Origin: Palsa-1033 sp963735455 | GTDB lineage: Bacteria > Chloroflexota > Limnocylindria > Limnocylindrales > CSP1-4 | Assembly: GCA_963735455.1 (NCBI GenBank) | Contig: CAVTKZ010000001.1 | Location: forward strand, 316,834-380,833 | Reading direction: 5' to 3' | DNA: 64,000 nt | In this document: positions 1 to 7,692 of the stretch, piece by piece | Layout: each line of letters starts with the position of its first letter | Numbering within the stretch: the first letter of the stretch is position 1 | Translations under genes and position numbers: made by a program | The notes under the pieces: generated by a model | Told to the model about the DNA's origin: nothing | Seen by the model: only the letters and a program-made list of their open reading frames with translations | Databases searched by the model: none

Positions 1-1
1 T

Positions 2-781
2 GAGAGCCTATGGGCCGGGCTCGTCTCAAGCCAGGTCTTTGAATCAATGGGGTTGACGCTGAAGGGGCTGACGGTGGCGTCGCCAAACAAGCAAACGGCG
101 TTGAGGTTTAGCGGCCGTGCTGCGCTGCTTTGCCGGAAGTGCTGCGCAAGCAATCTGCTAGTGCGCCAAAACGAGACTTGGAGGGCGTGTACGACGGAGC
201 CCCACGGGATTTTTCGCTATACGAAGCGAGCGAATGTAAATCTTTCGAGAAGTAAAGTGGCCGTGATAGGATGCGGAGGATCCGGTCGTGTAGCTGCGGC
301 TGCTCTTGCGCGTGCCGGAGCTCACGTGACTTTGGTAAACCGCGGTTCGGATCGTGGCAGATGGGCGAACCGATTGCTTGGCTTACCGTTTGTTCCGTTG
401 AAGGAGTTTTCGCCGCGCGGCTGCTCGGTAATCGTGAATGCGACTCCTGTTGGTCGCAATGGAGAAGAACTACCGATCGAACTCGCAAATTTGAATCCCG
501 GATCACTAGTCGTCGATCTGGTCTATACCCATTCAGGGACTACGCCACTGGTGGCTACCGCGCACGCTCTGGGACACACCGTCATCGAAGGACGCAAGGT
601 TTTGCTGGCGCAAACCATGCGTCAGTACCGCCTGATGACTGGCGAAGCAATGCCAGAGAGCCTCGTTCGCGGTCTGCTCTGCCTTCGAACAAACGGGAAC
701 GACGCGAGCGCGCCTCTTGATTTTGACCAACCAAATTCCGGTAGAAGGCAGAGCTATGCAAAAGACGGGCGATGTAGATAA
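2..781 (+). CDS. aroE: Shikimate dehydrogenase-like protein, 5' partial
   Basis: The reading frame is open to the left edge, so the N-terminus lies outside the window. The visible part looks like the end of a shikimate dehydrogenase, which reduces 3-dehydroshikimate with NADPH in the cytoplasm. A substrate-domain-like stretch (VASPNKQTAL) is followed by a Rossmann nucleotide loop (GCGGSGRVAAAALARAG), then NATPVGRNG, then a C-terminal helix region with AQTMRQYRLMTGEAMP. A fused dehydroquinase domain upstream cannot be excluded. It overlaps the acyl-CoA-dehydrogenase-like gene by 26 bp and heads an apparent gene cluster. It may therefore be a pathway-specific AroE-like reductase rather than the housekeeping enzyme. 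Family assignment is fairly sure; the substrate is not. Confidence 0.75.
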   Translation, partial: ESLWAGLVSSQVFESMGLTLKGLTVASPNKQTALRFSGRAALLCRKCCASNLLVRQNETWRACTTEPHGIFRYTKRANVNLSRSKVAVIGCGGSGRVAAAALARAGAHVTLVNRGSDRGRWANRLLGLPFVPLKEFSPRGCSVIVNATPVGRNGEELPIELANLNPGSLVVDLVYTHSGTTPLVATAHALGHTVIEGRKVLLAQTMRQYRLMTGEAMPESLVRGLLCLRTNGNDASAPLDFDQPNSGRRQSYAKDGRCR

Positions 782-1976
782 TGCCGACGTGAAGAAAAGC
801 GAATATGTTGCGCGAATTGCCAGACTCGCACAGGAGAAATTCGCTCCACGCGCGGAGGGCTACGATCGCGCGGCGGTATTTCCCGCGGAAGATTTCGAAG
901 ACTTATTTCTGGCTCGGATGCACGCTCCCTGCGTACCGAAGGAATACGGCGGGCTGGGACTTGGGCCGGGAAGCGATACATTTGTCCTCTGGATGATGAC
1001 TAAAGAGTTGGCGCGAGCCGATATGTCCTTGGCGCGCTGCTGGGAGGGCCATGTAAATTCGCAGGTGTTAATTTCAGCTCTCGGAAATGAAGAGCAGAAG
1101 GAACGCTGGTTTGAGGGAATTGTGGAGAAAGGTGATCTCTGGGTAGCTTGGAGCGGCGAACCGCAGTCCGCGGTGCCGGGTCAGAAATCAAGATTCGGCA
1201 CCCATCTGCGTGAGGTGGACGGAGGTTATGTTTTGAGCGGCACGAAGGCATATGCGACCAGCGCGGGACATGCGCGTAAGGCGATTCTACTGGTCAATGC
1301 GTCCGGCCCGGGAGGAGCGCGGCACGCGACGGGTTCGCCGGATCAATTGCTTCTGTTAGCCTGCGAGCTGGGCGACTCTGGCGTGACGTTCGACGATGCC
1401 TGGTGGAATCCTATCGGAATGCGCGCCACCGTCAGCTACCTGGTACGCTTTAACGAAGTCTTTATCGCTGCCGAGAATCTGATTGGACGGCCGGGCCAAT
1501 ATCTGAACGAGGCGTGGCAGACCCGGTTCTCGCCGCATTATGCCACGACTTTTTTGGGGGGCGCCGAGGCAGCTTACGAATATGCGCTAGAATCTATAGC
1601 GAAGCAGCAACGAGAGGATGATCCGTATGTGGCGCACAGGATTGCCCGGATGTCCCTCAACGTAGAGACGGCTAACCTCTGGTTGAAGCATGTCGCTGAG
1701 CTGTGGGACACCAATCGGATCGAGGAAGCCAAGATGGCGGGCATTCGCGCACGCTACGTCGTGGAGAATCTTGCGACTGAGATTTTGGATCATTGCGTGC
1801 GAGCATGCGGCGCCAGATCGCTGGTCAAGCCGAGTCCGGTAGAGCGGATCTATCGCGACCTCTCGATTTACGTGCGACATGACAATATAGACCACATCCT
1901 GGCAACAATCGGCAACCAAGTGCTTGGAAAAGATCACGATGGATCGTTTTTTACGCCCAGAGTGAATAGTGCATAG
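756..1976 (+). CDS. Acyl-CoA dehydrogenase-fold flavoprotein
   Basis: A protein of about 406 residues with the acyl-CoA dehydrogenase fold: an N-terminal helical domain, a central beta domain (LWVAWSGEP, GYVLSGTKAYATSAGHA, GMRATVSYLVRF) and a C-terminal helical bundle ending in YRDLSIYVRHDNIDHILATI. Known relatives include true FAD-dependent dehydrogenases and DszC/SfnB-type FMN-dependent hydroxylases. The two LLM monooxygenases downstream make the hydroxylase reading attractive, but that is inference. ATG at 756 was chosen because GAAGGCAG lies just upstream. A TTG at 717 would add 13 residues and deepen the overlap with the aroE-like gene. Confidence 0.8.
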   Translation: MQKTGDVDNADVKKSEYVARIARLAQEKFAPRAEGYDRAAVFPAEDFEDLFLARMHAPCVPKEYGGLGLGPGSDTFVLWMMTKELARADMSLARCWEGHVNSQVLISALGNEEQKERWFEGIVEKGDLWVAWSGEPQSAVPGQKSRFGTHLREVDGGYVLSGTKAYATSAGHARKAILLVNASGPGGARHATGSPDQLLLLACELGDSGVTFDDAWWNPIGMRATVSYLVRFNEVFIAAENLIGRPGQYLNEAWQTRFSPHYATTFLGGAEAAYEYALESIAKQQREDDPYVAHRIARMSLNVETANLWLKHVAELWDTNRIEEAKMAGIRARYVVENLATEILDHCVRACGARSLVKPSPVERIYRDLSIYVRHDNIDHILATIGNQVLGKDHDGSFFTPRVNSA

Positions 1977-2033
1977 TGCACCTATTGACACCGATCATTC
2001 CAACTAACTATCAAAAAAGGGACAGTCCATAGA

Positions 2034-2453
2034 ATGACTAATACTCAAAATACAGTCTGCCTGAACGACAATAGCCGGGTAAAACCGGGACATCGGCGCG
2101 TCGACAAACTTGAGCTCTCTTCGCTGCTCGGAAAATGGAAGAATACAAATCCTGCCAGTGGCGGCATCGCCGAAATCTATGTTGGCCAAGTCAAAGATGC
2201 ACTCGAAATTCGGGTGCTCGGCGCACATTCTCCGGATCTCTTCGATTGGGGAGTGAGACCGGCTGCTGCCTATGCTTACGAAGTTACCGGCGCGATTGTT
2301 GCGGGTTTTGAGCTAACATACGAATTCGAAGACCAACAAGCACTTGTGACCGCCATTCACAATCGCGGTGTTCTGGTCATTCACACGTATCACAAATTCA
2401 AAGACGACGATCTTCGAACCAACTACATCTGCAAGGAGTTCTTTCACCAGTGA
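2034..2453 (+). CDS. Small beta-rich protein A (paralogous pair)
   Basis: A 139-residue protein without signal peptide or membrane segment. I cannot name the family. It shares a pattern with the next gene: a start LxGxWxNT (LLGKWKNTN), a central stretch ending in an aromatic-rich strand, NRGVLVIHTYHKFKDDD, and a C-terminal EFF. Alternating hydrophobic strands and the GxW start suggest a small lipocalin-like barrel, possibly a ligand-binding or cyclase-type protein. A GGGA-like ribosome site lies upstream of ATG 2034. Position between the flavoprotein and LLM genes suggests a pathway role, but function is unassigned. Confidence 0.7.
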   Translation: MTNTQNTVCLNDNSRVKPGHRRVDKLELSSLLGKWKNTNPASGGIAEIYVGQVKDALEIRVLGAHSPDLFDWGVRPAAAYAYEVTGAIVAGFELTYEFEDQQALVTAIHNRGVLVIHTYHKFKDDDLRTNYICKEFFHQ

Positions 2454-2878
2454 GCATGTCGAAAACGCAAGCGATAAAGGGAGACGATCAGGTCGCTGAG
2501 GGGAGCCTGAGATCCTCGAATACGGGTGCAAAGGTAGATCTTTCGCACTTTCTGGGCACGTGGATTAACACTTTCAGAGACACCCGCAGCATCACCCGGT
2601 TTGTTTTGGCTCAGGCGAGTGAGGGCTACACGATCACCGCCTATGTCTCGGACGGAGCTGGAGATCTGGGCGCGGCTGAGGTAGTTCCATTCGCTCCGAA
2701 TGTCGATTCGAGGCAGGCGGATGGATTCACAGCCCGTTATGATTTTGGATTCCTCGAAATGTCGCTCGCAGCATATTACACGAAAGGATTGATAGTGGTT
2801 TCGCAGTACACGCGTTTCAAGGATGAGAGCGGCCGGCCGGACTATTTCAATCGGGAGTTTTTTTTCAAGTCGGACTAG
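2450..2878 (+). CDS. Small beta-rich protein B (paralogous pair)
   Basis: A 142-residue paralogue of the preceding protein, with FLGTWINTF near the start, KGLIVVSQYTRFKDES and a terminal NREFFFKSD. Its GTG start overlaps the previous stop (GTGA at 2450-2453) and has AAGGAG about ten bases upstream, so the two are translationally coupled. An ATG at 2456 is the alternative start but is spaced less well. Tandem duplication with divergence suggests a heterodimer or two related binding functions. No known catalytic motif is visible. Confidence 0.7.
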   Translation: MSMSKTQAIKGDDQVAEGSLRSSNTGAKVDLSHFLGTWINTFRDTRSITRFVLAQASEGYTITAYVSDGAGDLGAAEVVPFAPNVDSRQADGFTARYDFGFLEMSLAAYYTKGLIVVSQYTRFKDESGRPDYFNREFFFKSD

Positions 2879-2914
2879 CCCGCAAATCCTACGCGCCATA
2901 TGAATCCACACGCC

Positions 2915-2944
2915 TATTGCGGGCTAGATAGCTCTTAAACAGAC
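2915..2944 (+). repeat. Left arm of inverted repeat flanking the LLM gene pair
   Basis: The 30 bases starting TATTGCGGGCTAGATAGCTC recur inverted at 5701-5730. The first 20 bases are identical and the rest differ at three positions. Read on the + strand this arm ends a 12-codon ORF (2900-2938, MNPHAYCGLDSS). The right arm encodes the same YCGLDSS as the C-terminus of the facing methyltransferase. Confidence 0.8.
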
Positions 2945-2972
2945 GCTGCGCGTCTGCTTAAGAGCCTTTTTA
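2931..2972 (+). terminator. Strong hairpin with T-run after the small-protein pair
   Basis: A 16-bp stem (GCTCTTAAACAGACGC, three-base loop, GCGTCTGCTTAAGAGC, one mismatch) is followed by CCTTTTT. It fits a Rho-independent terminator separating the small proteins from the LLM pair. The same stem sequence recurs at 22723-22757, so it is also a dispersed repeat. Confidence 0.7.
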
Positions 2973-2978
2973 AAATAA

Positions 2979-3065
2979 ATGAATCAAGACAATCTGTTTC
3001 AAACTCTTCTCTCCAAAAAAGCAGCAGAATTTTTAGGCGTAGCCAGAGAACGCTGCAGGCTGTGA
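2979..3065 (+). CDS. Possible 28-residue micro-ORF upstream of the LLM pair
   Basis: ATG to TGA without interruption, encoding a peptide that begins MNQDNLFQTLLSKKAAEFLG and ends RERCRL. It stops four bases before the GTG of the first LLM gene. There is no convincing ribosome site. It could be a leader, a small natural-product precursor or chance. Confidence 0.2.
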   Translation: MNQDNLFQTLLSKKAAEFLGVARERCRL

Positions 3066-3069
3066 TACC

Positions 3070-4179
3070 GTGAGCCTGATAAAAAAAAGACCGCTTCGTT
3101 TCCACTGGAGCATGTCCTCAGTAGGAGAAAAGTGGAAGGGAGCGAAGTCGAGAGCTGCTCAGAACGGAATACCCGATCTGGAGGCCCACGTCGACTTCTG
3201 CCGGCGCGCGGAAACGTGCGGTATCGACTCCGTTTTAACCGCGTTCGGATTCCACCGTCCGGACCCGATCGTTTTAGCGAGTGCCCTGGGCGTGCTCACG
3301 ACAAAAATCAAATTCATGATTGCGGTGCGCTCGGGGATTTGCTCTCCGACCGTATTAGTCCAGCAGGTTAACACCTTGTCTGCTCTTACGAACGGCCGGA
3401 TTTGCCTGAACGTGGTCGGCGGCCACACTCCCAACGAACAAAAAGGATACGGCGATTTTTTGTCTCACGATGACCGCTATGCCCGAACTGACGAGTTTTT
3501 AACGGTTTGCCGGGCTTTCTGGGAAGGGGATGGTCCCGTAAATTTCAAAGGGAACTACTACCACATCGAAAATGGGAGACTGAATACTCCATTTGTTGCG
3601 CCCGACCGTAGCGGTCCGGAGATTTTCCTAGGCGGTTCATCGCCGCAGGCCTTCGGATTGGCCGCGCGGCACGCGCACTGCCTCTGGACGCTTCCAAGGC
3701 GACCCGAAGAGATGGCGACGCGGATAAAGACTGTATTGGAGAGCGGGACAGAGGTTGGGATTCTAGCCTCTATGATAGCGCGTCCGAGCCGGAAAGAAGC
3801 GTTATCGGCGGCTCAATCGATCCGGGCCGAAGTCGGCGACCGCGCGAGGAAAACTCACCAGGACTTTTCTCGAGTTTCCGATTCCGTGGCATTTACCAGC
3901 ACGCTGGCGTTGGCTGAGGAGAGTTCATCCGATTGGTTGACCGATTGGCTGTGGACTGGTGCCGTCCCTTACCTTGGTGCTCCAGCGATCGCGTTGGTCG
4001 GATCGTACGACGAAGTTACGGACGGTATCCTTGAATTTACCAAGGCCGGAGTCACGCAATTCCTCTTCCTGGGTTGGCCGGATGTGCCGGAAATGACTGC
4101 GTTCAGTGAAGAGGTCCGCCCTCGCGTCCTTGCTCGATATGGGGCCGACCTTGATATCTCGCTGAGGGGGCGTATTTGA
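3070..4179 (+). CDS. LLM-class flavin-dependent monooxygenase A
   Basis: A 369-residue protein of the bacterial luciferase/alkanesulfonate monooxygenase family (SsuD-like TIM barrel), whose members oxidise a substrate with reduced flavin and oxygen. Visible family blocks are RFHWSM at the start, PDPIVLASALG, QQVNTLSALTNGRICLNVVG, RYARTDEFL, FKGNYYHIENG and a C-terminal AGVTQFLFLGWPD. The start is GTG 3070 with only a weak ribosome site. It overlaps the second LLM gene by four bases. Length fits the family. Substrate unknown; long-chain, sulfonate or aromatic substrates are all possible. Confidence 0.85.
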   Translation: MSLIKKRPLRFHWSMSSVGEKWKGAKSRAAQNGIPDLEAHVDFCRRAETCGIDSVLTAFGFHRPDPIVLASALGVLTTKIKFMIAVRSGICSPTVLVQQVNTLSALTNGRICLNVVGGHTPNEQKGYGDFLSHDDRYARTDEFLTVCRAFWEGDGPVNFKGNYYHIENGRLNTPFVAPDRSGPEIFLGGSSPQAFGLAARHAHCLWTLPRRPEEMATRIKTVLESGTEVGILASMIARPSRKEALSAAQSIRAEVGDRARKTHQDFSRVSDSVAFTSTLALAEESSSDWLTDWLWTGAVPYLGAPAIALVGSYDEVTDGILEFTKAGVTQFLFLGWPDVPEMTAFSEEVRPRVLARYGADLDISLRGRI

Positions 4180-5288
4180 ACGAAGAGGCAGAACTCAATC
4201 GGGTCCTTAGGTTCCATTGGCGACTGCTTCAAGGCGGAGAGATCCGTGGTGTCACAACCCGCGCAACCGGAGCGAGTCAACGCGCAACCGGTTTGCCGGA
4301 TCTCGAACACCAAATTGAGTTCTGTCGCCAAGCCGAGAAAAGTGGGATTAGCGGCCTGCTGACCGACATCGGCGCGGCCAAGCCGGATCCGCTACTTCTG
4401 GCTGCTGGTCTCGGGCTAGCTACGGAACGCGTAGAGTTCATTGTCGCTTACCGATCCGGTCTCACGTTGCCAACGACTTTTGTGCAGCAGCTGAATACCC
4501 TTTCCGCGCTCGTGAACGGACGGGTGAGCCTCAACATCGTTGCCGGCCACTCCCCACTTGAGCAGCGCTATTATGGAGATTACCTCGCCCATCGCGAGCG
4601 CTATGCTCGGACAGAAGAGTTTCTAGCGATCTGTCGCGCTTTCTGGCAGAATGATGGGCCGGTAAATTTCACCGGCAACTATTATCGCATCGAGGAAGGG
4701 AAGCTGAACACGCCGTTCATCTCACCCCATCGCTCGTACCCTGAATTATTTATTGCGGGAGGTTCCGATGATGCCCGCAATCTGGCGATATCTCAAGGCA
4801 CTTTGTGGATGCGATTAGCAGATACTCCGGAGAATTTAAAAGTTAGCGTTGCTCCGGTTCTCGCTGCCGAGAAAGAGGTGGGCTTGCGGATGTCGATCAT
4901 CGCCCGTGCGAGTCGCGAGGAAGCTCTTCATGCCGCCTACGGACTGTTGGCCGGGCTCGATCCTTCCTTGCGGGATGGGGACAAGGAAAAGCGTTTTATG
5001 CTCAGGAGCGACTCAGTTTCCATCTGCGAAACGTACGCGCTCGCTGAAAAAGAGTGGCTGAGTCCGTGGCTTTGGACCGGTGCGGTCCGCACTCACGGGG
5101 CGCCCGCAGTGGCTCTCGTTGGCAGCTATGAGGAGGTCGCTCAGGCCTTGATCGATTACGCACGGGTTGGCGTGACCCAATTCATTCTTTCCGGATGGCC
5201 GAAACTTGATGAAATGATCCTGTTCGGGAGGGAAGTTCTGCCACGCGTAAGGAAGCTCGAAGCTAGTGTACCGCTCACAAATCCTTAG
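4176..5288 (+). CDS. LLM-class flavin-dependent monooxygenase B
   Basis: A 370-residue close paralogue of the preceding enzyme with the same blocks: RFHWRL, QQLNTLSALVNGRVSLNIVA, RYARTEEFLAICRAFW, FTGNYYRIEEGKLNTPF and GVTQFILSGWP. TTG at 4176 overlaps the previous stop (TTGA) and has GAGGGGG five bases upstream, so it is coupled to LLM A. Two coupled paralogues of equal length resemble the LuxA/LuxB arrangement and suggest a heterodimer. The alternative is two separate monooxygenases acting in sequence. Confidence 0.85.
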   Translation: MNEEAELNRVLRFHWRLLQGGEIRGVTTRATGASQRATGLPDLEHQIEFCRQAEKSGISGLLTDIGAAKPDPLLLAAGLGLATERVEFIVAYRSGLTLPTTFVQQLNTLSALVNGRVSLNIVAGHSPLEQRYYGDYLAHRERYARTEEFLAICRAFWQNDGPVNFTGNYYRIEEGKLNTPFISPHRSYPELFIAGGSDDARNLAISQGTLWMRLADTPENLKVSVAPVLAAEKEVGLRMSIIARASREEALHAAYGLLAGLDPSLRDGDKEKRFMLRSDSVSICETYALAEKEWLSPWLWTGAVRTHGAPAVALVGSYEEVAQALIDYARVGVTQFILSGWPKLDEMILFGREVLPRVRKLEASVPLTNP

Positions 5289-5548
5289 AGATTTGTGAGT
5301 TGCAGATTCTTGTGGCTGGCTTGGAATCCGAGCGATCTGGAAGCCCGAAGGGCAGATAAGATTATAGCCTGGGAGAGGAGCGAAGCGGAGCCCCAGGTAT
5401 GCGGAAGCGGCCGTTCAGCGCTGAAAGCGCGGTAAGCGTGTCTTCGCAGCATGTGTCTGCTCAATCCGCGCTCGTATTATGGATTCCTTCCTCCGCGCCT
5501 TCAGCGCTCACCACGCGTCAAGTCAAATGTTCCTGCGCGAGTGACGTG

Positions 5549-5662
5549 GTAGGGTTGCGCTCCCGCGCGACCGGCGTTGCCCGTCTGGAAACCGTTGCAG
5601 CCTTTTTGCTTGTTCACGTCCTTTAGACGCGCGACGCCGGACGCGCGGGAGCGCATCCCTAC
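5549..5662. repeat. GC-rich palindromic repeat, family A
   Basis: Inverted pair of GTAGGG(N)2GCGCTCCCGCG at both ends around a GTTCACG-containing centre. The same family recurs near 20145, 27097, 33063, 35108, 41197, 55044 and 57240. The 5289-5706 gap holds this element and no recognisable gene. Confidence 0.8.
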
Positions 5663-5700
5663 CGGCGTCGGCGGCAACCCCTGACTTCTAGCCTCCCGGG

Positions 5701-5730
5701 GTCTGCCTAGGAGCTATCTAGCCCGCAATA
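5701..5730 (-). repeat. Right arm of inverted repeat flanking the LLM gene pair
   Basis: Reverse complement of 2915-2944 with 27 of 30 positions conserved. It encodes the last residues (YCGLDSS) of the methyltransferase on the - strand. Confidence 0.8.
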
Positions 5731-6294
5731 ATCGTTGCGAAGGGCGAAAAAGTCGTAAATGTGAGTGCTCTCCGGGAAAGTAATTCGGTGTTCGAAGCCT
5801 GGACGCTCCGATCGGATATAGAACCGTTCGATTGCGCTAAGTCCCAGCGGATCGGAAGTGCGGTGCGTATTCCAGCCCAACATCAGCAGGCCGCCCGGTT
5901 TGAGTACGCGGGCGAGTCCTTCAATTGCTTTATTTTGTCCGGACTGAGTGTTAAGGCCGTACCCGAACACCCCATTGACCAAGGCCACATCGAACTGGCA
6001 CGGCAAATAGAGTGTTCCAACCATTTCCAGGTCGCCCACGACGTGACGTCGCGGGTGACCCCACCGCCGGGCCGAAGGTTCGATCTCTAGCGTCCAGCAT
6101 TTGGCGCCCGGGCGTTCGATCGCGTCAAGATATGGCCGAGTGTAGGGCTGACAGCCGACCCAAAGTATCGCAGTACCGGGCTGTGACAGTTCCGGCAGAA
6201 TCCACCCGACCAGTAATTTTCGGTCAGGGCGGTGCGGCATAAGCCGGCTCTCTCGCCACATCCAAAATGCTGCGCCGAATGTTAGGAGGAACAA
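5707..6294 (-). CDS. Class I SAM-dependent methyltransferase-like protein
   Basis: 195 residues facing the LLM genes. A hydrophobic N-terminus (MFLLTFGAAFWMW) is followed by a Rossmann methyltransferase pattern: AILWVGCQPYTRPY as the SAM-binding strand, CWTLEIEPSA with an acidic residue, CQFDVALVNGVFGYGLN, and LKPGGLLMLGWNT as the conserved post-strand block. The motif I glycine loop is atypical. The C-terminus YCGLDSS comes from the inverted repeat at 5701-5730. Start taken as ATG 6294. Probable small-molecule or lipid-head methyltransferase; substrate unknown. Confidence 0.7.
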   Translation of the reverse strand: MFLLTFGAAFWMWRESRLMPHRPDRKLLVGWILPELSQPGTAILWVGCQPYTRPYLDAIERPGAKCWTLEIEPSARRWGHPRRHVVGDLEMVGTLYLPCQFDVALVNGVFGYGLNTQSGQNKAIEGLARVLKPGGLLMLGWNTHRTSDPLGLSAIERFYIRSERPGFEHRITFPESTHIYDFFALRNDYCGLDSS

Positions 6295-6356
6295 TAAACC
6301 TTGCAGTTCGCACTAGCTGCGTCAACACGGACGTATCCATCGTTGGTTATCGAAGC

Positions 6357-6424
6357 GTAAGCGAAGGCTCCAGCCTTTGCATCCATGTTGTGCCACGCAG
6401 GCAAAGGCTGGAGCCCTCGCTTAC
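6357..6424. repeat. Palindromic repeat, family C
   Basis: GTAAGCGAAGGCTCCAGCCT and its complement about 20 bases later form a long hairpin. A second copy is at 22625-22693 and a half copy at 6717-6745. Confidence 0.8.
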
Positions 6425-6455
6425 GGCTTTTTCGGTCACAAGACCGCTTACCCAA

Positions 6456-6686
6456 GGCCGAGGACGAGAACGACGACGAGGACGAGAACGATTAGGGAAG
6501 CGGGAGGAAGCAAGCAGGAAAGCCATCCAGTAAAAATCCTCTATTCACATACGGTTTTAAGGAAATGCTCGGGTGTGTTGTAGCAATGTCCACCCGATTG
6601 ATCGATCGCTTTGAAACAGACGATAGCCGCAATGTTGGGTCTTGGTTCTCGTCCTCGTCCTCGTCGTCGTTCTCGTCCTCGACCTC
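6456..6686. repeat. Element with GAGGAC-rich inverted ends, copy 1
   Basis: Starts GGCCGAGGACGAGAACGA and ends with the complementary TCGTTCTCGTCCTCGACC. The interior (GGAAGCAAGCAGGAAAGCCA, then TTTTAAGGAAATGCTCGGG) is shared with 55228-55447. The 6295-6764 gap consists of this and family C. An open frame (MVLVLV...) reading into the next gene is an artefact of the repeat. Confidence 0.75.
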
Positions 6687-6764
6687 TTTGCACGCGAGCA
6701 GTATCAAGTGTTCTCAGGCAAAGGCAGGGAGCCTTCGCTTACGCTTGACAGGCGGGAGCCGTTA

Positions 6765-7607
6765 ATGCTTGAACTTTCGGACATGGCTGCCGACCAACGG
6801 TCGAATTTGGAGCTCATTCCTGCAGGTGAAGAAAGCAAGTCCGAGTTTACGTTTTTTAGCGGCAGGACCTTGCAATACGATCATTTCAATGCCCATCTGG
6901 GCAGTCCGAATTGGATCGGCAAGAAGATTCTTGATTTCGGAGGCAATGTGGGCGGGTTTCTGATCGGGGCACCTCCTACGATCAAGCAGGAGGACTACTG
7001 GTGTGTTGATCTACATAGTCCGGCGCTGGAGCGTGGCCGGAAGGCGCTTCCGAGCGCCCATTTCGTCTTCTACAATCGGTATCATAACTTGTACAATTCG
7101 GCTGGAATTGTCGACCTGCCCGTGCCTGACCTCGGGCAAGCGTTCGATTTTATTCTGGCATTTTCGGTTTTCACACATACCTCAGTCCAGGAGATGCGTG
7201 AGATTTTGGGCCAACTGCGCCGGATGCTCAGGAGTGGCGGCACTATGGCGTTCACTTTTGGCGATCCCAATTATGATCCGGTAAAGGACCCTCGGTATGA
7301 TATGACCGGAGCCGACGAGGAAGTTACTTGGGGATCGAACTTAAGACACCGCCTTTTACGAGAGAAGCCAAATTATCCTCGAATCGAGGTTGAAAAACTT
7401 GTTGCCCGAGCGCGAGGTGCGAAGTGGTGTCTGTTAGCCGGTGATAGCTTTTTTGTCGATCCGGATGACGTGTCGCCCGCTGAGGCGGAGCCAGGCGTGT
7501 GTTACCATCAGTTCCACACTGTCGCTTTTGTTAAGGATTTGCTTCCGGGAGCAGAGATTTTTGCACCACTCAGTCCGCTGCGCCAGCATTGTTGCGTTCT
7601 TAGATAG
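6765..7607 (+). CDS. Class I SAM-dependent methyltransferase
   Basis: 280 residues. The motif I strand ILDFGGNVGGFLIG, the acidic strand-2 end YWCVDLHS, AFDFILAFSVFTHTSVQEM and LRSGGTMAFTFGD give a clear methyltransferase pattern. The annotated start is ATG 6765, preceded by GGCGGGAG. An upstream in-frame start at 6642 lies inside repeat DNA and would add a low-complexity leader. It begins a + strand run with the PhyH, GT4 and GT25 genes, consistent with tailoring of a glycoconjugate or small molecule. Confidence 0.8.
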   Translation: MLELSDMAADQRSNLELIPAGEESKSEFTFFSGRTLQYDHFNAHLGSPNWIGKKILDFGGNVGGFLIGAPPTIKQEDYWCVDLHSPALERGRKALPSAHFVFYNRYHNLYNSAGIVDLPVPDLGQAFDFILAFSVFTHTSVQEMREILGQLRRMLRSGGTMAFTFGDPNYDPVKDPRYDMTGADEEVTWGSNLRHRLLREKPNYPRIEVEKLVARARGAKWCLLAGDSFFVDPDDVSPAEAEPGVCYHQFHTVAFVKDLLPGAEIFAPLSPLRQHCCVLR

Positions 7608-7692
7608 GTGAAGGTGACTTCGGGCTCTCGCTTATTTCGAATTATCAACGAGCGTCAGCAGCAATTATAGGAAGAAGAGCAAAGCATCGACC

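Noticed and set aside
108..506. Long - strand frame opposite the AroE-like gene
   Set aside because: It is antisense to a clear Rossmann-fold gene and has no recognisable features.
6642..6764. N-terminal extension MVLVLVLVVV on the methyltransferase
   Set aside because: It is the translation of a CTCGTCCTC repeat; ATG 6765 has a good ribosome site.
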